This document shows, piece by piece, positions 1 through 5,155 of a DNA stretch of 5,155 bases; position 1 is the first letter of the stretch, and each line of letters begins with the position of its first letter. The translations under genes were made by a program, and so were the position numbers. The stretch lies in the NCBI GenBank assembly GCA_021202575.1, contig JAJQCU010000402.1, positions 1 through 5,155 of the forward strand, written 5' to 3'. Source of the DNA: Lachnospiraceae bacterium. Lineage in GTDB: Bacteria > Bacillota > Clostridia > Lachnospirales > Lachnospiraceae. The notes below the pieces were generated by a model. It worked only from the letters and a program-made list of their open reading frames with translations, ran no database searches and was not told the origin of the DNA.

Positions 1-1
1 G

Positions 2-1465
2 GCGCGGATGTTTGGAAAATGGGTTGTGGCGGCAATGTTTGGGGCGTTTTTCGGCAGGGGAATTGATGGAGAGGAAGTGTTTGCTCATCTGGACATTTCC
101 CGGAATGAGGATTACAAAAAGCATCTGAACCGGCATAATCTGATTTATATTGATTTCAGCAGGGATGTGGCGGATTGCGGATCCTATGAACAATATATCG
201 GGACAATAAAAAAGAGGCTGATACTTGATTTACAAAAAGCGTATCCCGATGCGGAGATTGACAATGAGGATTCCATGGGAGCCATTCTGCGCATTATATC
301 ACTGGCTCACAAAAACGAGAAATTTGTGTTAGTTTTTGACGAGTGGGATTACGTTTTTCACAGGAATTATTTCACGGAAGAGGACAGGGGGAAATTTACC
401 GCCTTCCTTGGGGATATGACGAAGGGCAGGGCGTATGTGGAAATGGCGTATCTGACCGGAGTCCTTCCGATTAAGAAATATTCCGCCAGTGACACGATGA
501 ACCACTTTGATGAATATAACATGGCAAACAGTGAAATATATGATCAGTATTTTGGATTTACGGATGAAGAGGTTGACGGGCTTTACAGGCGATATCTGAA
601 AAATTGCAGACCGGCCTTCTCAAGGGCTGATCTGACGGCCTGGTATGATGGATATCAAAGAGAAGATGGGAGCAGTATATACAATCCCAATTCCGTTGTG
701 CTTGCCCTTACGAGAAACAGTATCAGGAATTACTGGGCAAAAGCGGGGGAATATGATGAACTGAAGGACTATGTGCTGAATGATATTGATGGGGTAAGGG
801 ATGCTGTCATGCTGCTTGCGGCGGGGGAACCGATAGAAGCGGACATTTCAGAGTATGCATCCACGGCACCGGTGTTAAAATACAGAGATGAGATTTTATC
901 GGTTATGACCGTGTATGGATATTTGAATTATTGCGGCGGATATGTTCGAATCCCGAACAGAGAGCTTGAATTTGAGTTCGATAAGATTATACGGACGGAA
1001 CCGAAGTACAGTTATATGCGTGAACTGGAAAAGGAATCCGCACGAATATTACAGGCGACATATGATGGAGATGAGGATACGGTTGGAGAGGTTCTGGCCA
1101 TCGTGCATACCACTGAGTCGCCGCTGAAAGCATATAATGATGAAGCGGAACTTTCCGGCAGTGTAAAGCTCGCCTATATTGCCGCGAGAAATAAATATAA
1201 TATAGAACGGGAAGATCAGGCCGGTATTGGTTATGTAGATTATATTTTTTATCCGTATAACCGGTCAGATGACGGTATTATTATTGAGCTGAAAGTGGAC
1301 GCTTCTCCGGAAAATGCGCTGAGGCAGATTAAGAAAAATAACTATGCGCTGAAATTTCAGGGAAAGCTTGGAGAACCCCCAAAGACGACCGGGAGAATCA
1401 TTCTGGTTGGTATTGGGTATTATCGAAAGGACAAGGTGCATCGGTGCAGAATTGAAATCATTTAA
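2..1465 (+). CDS. AAA-ATPase-like protein with C-terminal PD-(D/E)XK nuclease domain (5'-truncated by window)
   Basis: The visible part is 487 residues, read from base 2. The frame is open to the window edge and the first residues (A-R-M-F-G-K-W) align with the middle of the family's P-loop (usually R-R-F-G-K-S). The ATG at base 8 is therefore internal, and roughly 40-50 N-terminal residues lie upstream. Family landmarks follow in order: Walker B-like VLVFDEWD (acidic D113, E114), the signature MAYLTGVLPIKKY (about 148-160), YDGY (215-218), YNPNSV (227-232), then a C-terminal nuclease domain with D413 and E429-L-K431 in the order expected for PD-(D/E)XK. This matches the Pfam AAA-ATPase_like plus PDDEXK_9 (formerly DUF1703) architecture. 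The biological role of this family is not established; defence or mobile-DNA roles are guesses. The P-loop has M and W where R and S/T are usual, so ATP hydrolysis is doubtful, while the nuclease residues look intact. The gene is AT-richer than its neighbours. The TAA stop is at 1463-1465. Confidence 0.87.
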   Translation, partial: ARMFGKWVVAAMFGAFFGRGIDGEEVFAHLDISRNEDYKKHLNRHNLIYIDFSRDVADCGSYEQYIGTIKKRLILDLQKAYPDAEIDNEDSMGAILRIISLAHKNEKFVLVFDEWDYVFHRNYFTEEDRGKFTAFLGDMTKGRAYVEMAYLTGVLPIKKYSASDTMNHFDEYNMANSEIYDQYFGFTDEEVDGLYRRYLKNCRPAFSRADLTAWYDGYQREDGSSIYNPNSVVLALTRNSIRNYWAKAGEYDELKDYVLNDIDGVRDAVMLLAAGEPIEADISEYASTAPVLKYRDEILSVMTVYGYLNYCGGYVRIPNRELEFEFDKIIRTEPKYSYMRELEKESARILQATYDGDEDTVGEVLAIVHTTESPLKAYNDEAELSGSVKLAYIAARNKYNIEREDQAGIGYVDYIFYPYNRSDDGIIIELKVDASPENALRQIKKNNYALKFQGKLGEPPKTTGRIILVGIGYYRKDKVHRCRIEII

Positions 1466-1531
1466 CACAGCTGCCGGAAGTAAGAGGAATTAAATAAGGA
1501 AGGTCTGCTGATATCAATCACAAAGAAAAAT

Positions 1532-1537
1532 GGGGGT
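1532..1537 (+). promoter_or_regulatory. Probable ribosome binding site of the amylase gene (GGGGGT)
   Basis: GGGGGT can pair with the 16S anti-Shine-Dalgarno sequence ACCUCC with one G-U wobble, and it lies four bases before the ATG at 1542. The alternative ATG at 1530 has only an A-rich AAAGAAAA in front of it. A better-looking AAGGAAGG at 1496-1503 is 26 bases from that ATG, which is too far to serve it. An in-frame TGA at 1509-1511 rules out any earlier start. This site therefore favours the 1542 start. No convincing promoter or terminator was seen in the rest of the 1466-1529 gap. Confidence 0.5.
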
Positions 1538-1541
1538 ATTT

Positions 1542-3212
1542 ATGGAAAACCAGTGGAAAAGAAAACGGGAAACAAAAACACCAGTCAGACAGCGGCTTTT
1601 GAGCCTGTGCCTTGCCCTCGCGCTTCTGACAGCGCTTCTTTCGGGCTGCTCGGCGTCGGGCACAGGGGAGAGCGCGGCGCAGGGAACGGGCAGTGAAACG
1701 GCGGTGGAGTTAAATATTGTCGACGACAATTACCGCAATTATTACGAAATTTTCGTCTATTCCTTTTATGACAGCGACGGCGACGGAATCGGTGACTTAA
1801 ACGGCGTCACGGAAAAGTTGGACTATATCGCGGACATGGGTTTTAACGGCATCTGGCTCATGCCCATCATGCCCTCGCCCTCCTATCACAAGTATGATGT
1901 GACGGATTATTATGATATTGATCCGGTGTACAGCACCATTGAGGATTTTGAGAATCTGGTGGAGGAGTGCCACAGCCGGGGGATTCGCCTGATTATTGAT
2001 ATGGTCATCAATCATTCCTCCTCCCAGCACGAGTGGTTTACCACGGCCTGTGCGTATCTGGCGTCTCTTGGAGCGGAGGAGGAGCCGGATGTGACGGTTT
2101 GCCCCTATGTGGAATATTATCATTTCTCCAGAGAGCAGGAGAGCGGTGTCTGGTATGAGATTCCGGGGGCGACAGCGGGCGCGGAGTGGTACTACGAGGG
2201 AGAGTTTTCTTCGGAAATGCCGGACTTAAATCTGGAATGTGAGGCTCTGAAAGAGGAGCTGGAAAATATCGCGGATTTCTGGCTGGAGCTGGGGGTTGAC
2301 GGCTTCCGTATGGACGCCGCCATGCATTTTGACGAGACGGACGGCGAGCTGAACAGAAGTGTCCTGAACTGGCTTTACACCTATTGCTGTGAGACCAACC
2401 CGGACTTTTATATGGTCAGCGAGGTGTGGGCGGGCAGCTCCACCATCGAATCCTATTATGCCAGCGAGACGCCCAGCTTCTTTAATTTCCCCAATTCCAG
2501 CGTGGACGGCGTCATTGAGAAGACGGCCATGGGAACAGCCACCGCGGAGAAATTTGTGAATACCATGCTGACCGACCAGCAGACCTATTCGGCGGTGTAC
2601 GCGGATTATATCGACGCGCCCTTCCTGACCAACCATGACCAGGTGCGGGTGGCCAATAACCTGCAGAATAACGAGAGCAACATGAAAATGGCCTGCGGCC
2701 TTCTGATGACCATGAACGGCAGCCCTTTCGTCTATTACGGCGAGGAGATCGGCATGATGAGCAAGGGCCAGTCCGATGAAAATAAGCGCATTCCCATGTA
2801 CTGGTCGGACACGGACACCACAGGAATGACCGTGGGACCGGAGAATATGACTCAGGGCATTGGCTCCGCATTCGCTGCGGTGGATGATCAGCTGTCTGAT
2901 GATACTTCCATTCTTTCTTATTACAAGGAAGCACTTCTGATGCGCAACCAGAATCCGGAGATCGCCCGGGGTGAGATTACCATTGTGGAGGAGCTGACAG
3001 GCGGGGATACCGCGGCCATCATGAAGACATGGGAGGAGAGTACCATTGCCATTCTCTACAATACGGACACGGAAGCAACAACCATTGACCTGACCGGCAC
3101 CGCGCTGGAGGGCATGGAGCTTCAGAACTGCCTGACGGTGGGAGAGGAGGAGGTCTCTCTGACAGACAATACGGTCACCCTGCCGGGGCAGTCCATCTGC
3201 GTACTGCGTTAA
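1542..3212 (+). CDS. Extracellular lipoprotein alpha-amylase, GH13 (GH13_36-like)
   Basis: This is a 556-residue retaining glycosidase predicted to cut alpha-1,4 bonds in starch or maltooligosaccharides at the outer face of the membrane. A basic N-region (KRKRETK), a hydrophobic stretch and the lipobox LLSGC (Cys36) form a lipoprotein signal peptide, followed by a Ser/Gly/Ala/Thr-rich linker. The (beta/alpha)8 domain begins near residue 67 (YYEIFVYSFYDSDGDGIGD, whose DSDGDG loop is a probable calcium site). Conserved regions follow: DMVINH (153-158), MPDLN (226-230), GFRMDA with nucleophile Asp258, SEVW with acid/base Glu294, and FLTNHDQ with Asp366. PFVYYGEEIGM lies near 395-405. A small all-beta C domain (about 470-556) ends the protein, and no starch-binding module is apparent. 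MPDLN is the fifth-region hallmark of GH13_36, intermediate between oligo-1,6-glucosidases and neopullulanases, so pullulan or oligosaccharide activity is also possible. Start at 1542 is chosen for its ribosome binding site; 1530 would add four residues. The gene stands 76 bases after the upstream gene. Confidence 0.93.
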   Translation: MENQWKRKRETKTPVRQRLLSLCLALALLTALLSGCSASGTGESAAQGTGSETAVELNIVDDNYRNYYEIFVYSFYDSDGDGIGDLNGVTEKLDYIADMGFNGIWLMPIMPSPSYHKYDVTDYYDIDPVYSTIEDFENLVEECHSRGIRLIIDMVINHSSSQHEWFTTACAYLASLGAEEEPDVTVCPYVEYYHFSREQESGVWYEIPGATAGAEWYYEGEFSSEMPDLNLECEALKEELENIADFWLELGVDGFRMDAAMHFDETDGELNRSVLNWLYTYCCETNPDFYMVSEVWAGSSTIESYYASETPSFFNFPNSSVDGVIEKTAMGTATAEKFVNTMLTDQQTYSAVYADYIDAPFLTNHDQVRVANNLQNNESNMKMACGLLMTMNGSPFVYYGEEIGMMSKGQSDENKRIPMYWSDTDTTGMTVGPENMTQGIGSAFAAVDDQLSDDTSILSYYKEALLMRNQNPEIARGEITIVEELTGGDTAAIMKTWEESTIAILYNTDTEATTIDLTGTALEGMELQNCLTVGEEEVSLTDNTVTLPGQSICVLR

Positions 3213-3269
3213 AGAAAAAAGAGGCACTCTCCAGTCAGAGAAAACTGGAGGAGTGCCTTCTTCCTTCTT
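3211..3269. terminator. Bidirectional rho-independent terminator between convergent genes
   Basis: GGCACTC+TCCAGT (3223-3235) pairs with ACTGGA+GAGTGCC (3244-3249 and 3251-3257). This gives a 13-pair stem with one bulged G (3250) and an 8-base loop; A3222-T3258 can extend it to 14 pairs. On the plus strand the stem is followed by the T-rich TTCTTCCTTCTT (3258-3269), which ends amylase transcripts. On the minus strand it is followed by TCTTTTTTCTTT (complement of the A-rich 3211-3222 run), which ends galactanase transcripts. The minus-strand T-tract is purer, so termination is likely stronger for the galactanase. That tract overlaps the last two bases of the amylase TAA stop codon. Confidence 0.88.
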
Positions 3270-3277
3270 ATGCTGTG

Positions 3278-5155
3278 CTAGTCGGAAATCTGAATCAGCG
3301 TAAAGTCGTCCACGCTGCCCCAGCTTTCTGCGGCGCATTTTATGCGTACGCCGAAGGAGATGGAGCCGCTTTCCTGAAGAGTAATTTCAATGGTGGGCTT
3401 TTTCCACTCTGCCCAGCCGGTGAGAGTATACGAGGCAGTCTGTTCTTCGCCGCCATTTGAACTTGCGAACAGGTATGCCTCTGCGTCGCCGGAGGCGTCA
3501 TACCCCTGGGCGTTGACAGTCAGCTGATAGGTGCCCGGTTCCAGATCATCGATGGTCTGTTCAATCTGGAATTCCATATCATTTTCCGCTGAATAAAAAT
3601 GGAAGGAAACCTCTCCGGTGGTGGCGTCGTACGCGTGAACCTGAAAATCCGTGGGATTTTCATCGCCGACGTAGGTGACAGTCCAGCCGGATGCGGTGTG
3701 GGCGTCAGTGTATTCCTCAAAGCTGGGGTTAGTGACCAGATTGATGGATTTTATCTCCACTTGGCAGGTGACGGAATCACCATCCTCAGTGACGCCGGAA
3801 ATCTCATAGGTGCCGTTGATACTGGTGTCAATGGAGTTAAGCTGCTCCGCGTTCCAGATAACGGCTGTCTCCTGATTGAGGGAACGGTTGTTGTAAATGA
3901 CCGGCACGGTTTCGGGAAGAGCAGGCTCGCTGCCCACATTGCCGGTATAGTATACATCCGGAATGTAGTCCACGGCGGGTTCGGCCTCATTGCCGCCTTT
4001 TAGATATCCGAAGACCTTCAGAGACGCCAGCGGATATCCGTCAAAATCAAACATGGCCTGATTATCCCAGGAACAGCCGCCGTAATACTTTCCGGCGTCC
4101 TCCGGGTCATAATCCGCTGCGTAGCTGCTGGCCCAGCCGCTGCCGTATTCCTCCCAGACAGGAAAATTGGCGTCATAATCTGCTTCTCCCACGGGAATCC
4201 AGACGCCCTCCCAGTAGAACACGCCGATCACGCCGGCCTCATTGGCCGCAGCGCAGATATCCCGGATCATGGTTGCCTGGCTCTGTACGGTGGCACCGTA
4301 CCCTTCCACCAGCTCATCGGCGCTGGCGAAGCTGTTTCCCGTGCCGTCCCCGTCCTCCAGAGTATAGCAGTAGGAGGTTTCCACGATCATGACCTGTTTG
4401 CCGTAATTTTCCTGAATCAGCGCTGCGACGGCCTGCATATTTTCATTGGTGCCGTCCCAGAAGGGATAATAGGACAGGCCGAACACGTCATAATCAATTC
4501 CGTACTCCGCAAGCTCCGCTGCGTGGGTCGCTATTTCTCCTTCATCGTCAATATTGGTGTAATGAACCGCAATCTGAATATCCTGCCCACAGGTCTTGGA
4601 GATTTCCCGAACCGCCCGGCTGCCGGCGTCCAGAAGCTGCATGACGGCGGATACATCTGTTTCCCCGGACATGCCGTTGTTGATCTCATTGCCGATCTGC
4701 ACCATGCCTACATCCACGCCGGCGTCCAGAAGCTGCGTCAGGCTGTCTATGGTAAAGTCATAAAGAGCCTGACTTTTTTCATCAATATCCATGTCCGCCC
4801 AGGCCTTGGGAGCGTGCTGCCGCTTCGGGTCCGCCCAGAAATCTGAATAATGGAAATCAATGCAAACCTTCATACCCCAGGTGGTGGCCCGTTTCCCCAG
4901 TTCTATGGCTGTGGCCAGATCGTTGTTGCCGCCGCCGTAGCCGTTTCCGTTCTCATCATAGGGATCATTCCAGACCCGCAGACGGATGTAATTGATTCCG
5001 GCCTCCGCCAGCGTCTGAAACACATCCTGTTCCTCGCCATCAAAATTATAATAGACGACGCCGCTGTTTTCCTCAGCCAGAACAGAGGATGCGTCCATGC
5101 CGCGGATAAAATCGTCGGACAAGTCCGGAATGGCCTCCACGTAAATATCGGAAAT
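3278..5155 (-). CDS. GH53 arabinogalactan endo-beta-1,4-galactanase with Ig-like and CBM61-like domains (5'-truncated by window)
   Basis: The visible part is 625 residues, read from base 5155. The frame is open to the edge, and a GTG at 5140 is an internal valine in ISDIYVEAIPDLSDDFIRG, so the start and any signal peptide lie outside. The GH53 domain spans about residues 15-385. Its hallmarks are DFIRGMDASSV, GYGGGNND, KVCIDFHYSDFWADP, VQIGNEINNGM with acid/base Glu157 (bases 4685-4687) and VMIVETSY with nucleophile Glu259 (4379-4381). GH53 enzymes hydrolyse beta-1,4-galactan side chains of pectin. An Ig-like module follows (about 410-470; AVIWNAEQLNSIDTSINGTY resembles Big_4). A C-terminal beta-sandwich comes last (about 472-625; it opens NLVTNPSFEEY and ends GSVDDFTLIQ). 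Position and features suggest the galactan-binding CBM61, though another jelly-roll CBM family is possible. No LPXTG, SLH or dockerin end is present, so the protein is either released or anchored by its unseen N-terminus. It converges with the amylase and shares its terminator. Confidence 0.93.
   Translation of the reverse strand: MSDIYVEAIPDLSDDFIRGMDASSVLAEENSGVVYYNFDGEEQDVFQTLAEAGINYIRLRVWNDPYDENGNGYGGGNNDLATAIELGKRATTWGMKVCIDFHYSDFWADPKRQHAPKAWADMDIDEKSQALYDFTIDSLTQLLDAGVDVGMVQIGNEINNGMSGETDVSAVMQLLDAGSRAVREISKTCGQDIQIAVHYTNIDDEGEIATHAAELAEYGIDYDVFGLSYYPFWDGTNENMQAVAALIQENYGKQVMIVETSYCYTLEDGDGTGNSFASADELVEGYGATVQSQATMIRDICAAANEAGVIGVFYWEGVWIPVGEADYDANFPVWEEYGSGWASSYAADYDPEDAGKYYGGCSWDNQAMFDFDGYPLASLKVFGYLKGGNEAEPAVDYIPDVYYTGNVGSEPALPETVPVIYNNRSLNQETAVIWNAEQLNSIDTSINGTYEISGVTEDGDSVTCQVEIKSINLVTNPSFEEYTDAHTASGWTVTYVGDENPTDFQVHAYDATTGEVSFHFYSAENDMEFQIEQTIDDLEPGTYQLTVNAQGYDASGDAEAYLFASSNGGEEQTASYTLTGWAEWKKPTIEITLQESGSISFGVRIKCAAESWGSVDDFTLIQISD

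Noticed and set aside
8..10. ATG as the start codon of the AAA-ATPase-like gene
   Set aside because: It falls inside the family's P-loop, no ribosome binding site is visible, and the two codons before it (A, R) fit the family. The gene starts upstream of the window.
1452..1529. Promoter for the amylase (TTGAAA at 1452-1457 with TTAAAT at 1490-1495) or a cre-type operator
   Set aside because: The spacing of the two hexamers is 32 bases rather than about 17, and nothing fits the catabolite-response consensus. A promoter must exist or the gene is read through from upstream, but I cannot place it.
1466..1529. Terminator after the AAA-ATPase-like gene
   Set aside because: No stem with a T-tract is present. 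The only palindromic piece is the short GATATC, which is not a terminator.
2226..3338. Long open frame (370 codons) on the minus strand opposite the amylase
   Set aside because: It lies antisense to strongly conserved GH13 coding sequence, crosses the terminator hairpin, has a low-complexity His/Arg/Gly/Leu-rich translation with no recognisable domain, and overlaps the galactanase 3' end in another frame. It is a by-product of GC-rich codons.
3599..4003. Open frame on the plus strand opposite the galactanase
   Set aside because: It is antisense to the Ig-like and CBM-like domains, resembles no known protein and has no ribosome binding site. The galactanase frame explains this stretch.
4523..4846. 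Open frame on the plus strand opposite the GH53 catalytic domain
   Set aside because: It is antisense to the conserved catalytic region including the IGNEINNG motif, and its translation has no recognisable domain.
5138..5140. GTG as the start codon of the galactanase
   Set aside because: The frame continues without a stop to the window edge, and the residues before the GTG (ISDIY) continue naturally into the GH53 N-terminus. A secreted enzyme would need a signal peptide, which is absent here, so the start lies outside.

Overview
The window looks like chromosome from a Gram-positive, probably gut-dwelling anaerobe of the Bacillota, most plausibly Lachnospiraceae. This is inferred from three things: the domain types, a lipoprotein amylase with a clear lipobox, and an AAA-ATPase-like/PD-(D/E)XK gene of a kind often present in many copies in such genomes. 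Nothing in the window fixes the species.

There are three genes and almost no spare DNA. (1) Bases 2-1465, plus strand, hold the 3' part of an AAA-ATPase-like gene with a C-terminal PD-(D/E)XK nuclease domain; its true start lies upstream of the window. (2) Bases 1542-3212, plus strand, hold a complete lipid-anchored GH13 alpha-amylase with all catalytic residues and the MPDLN motif typical of subfamily GH13_36. (3) Bases 3278-5155, minus strand, hold a secreted-type GH53 endo-beta-1,4-galactanase with an Ig-like (Big_4-type) domain and a C-terminal CBM61-like domain; its N-terminus runs off the right edge. Genes 2 and 3 converge on a 65-base gap that contains one strong hairpin with T-rich tracts on both sides, i.e. 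a bidirectional terminator.

The two glycosidases act on different plant polysaccharides: starch or maltooligosaccharides for the amylase, and the galactan side chains of pectin (type I arabinogalactan) for the galactanase. They make a small carbohydrate-use locus, but they are on opposite strands and are not one operon. No transporter, regulator or sugar-phosphate enzyme is visible. The AAA-ATPase-like gene is clearly more AT-rich than the other two and appears functionally unrelated. Its nucleotide-binding loop is degenerate (GKW instead of GKS/T), which is the oddest point in the window.

I found no tRNA, rRNA, CRISPR array, insertion sequence or riboswitch, and I see no convincing evidence of a previously undescribed system. 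No gene-free stretch exceeds 300 bases.
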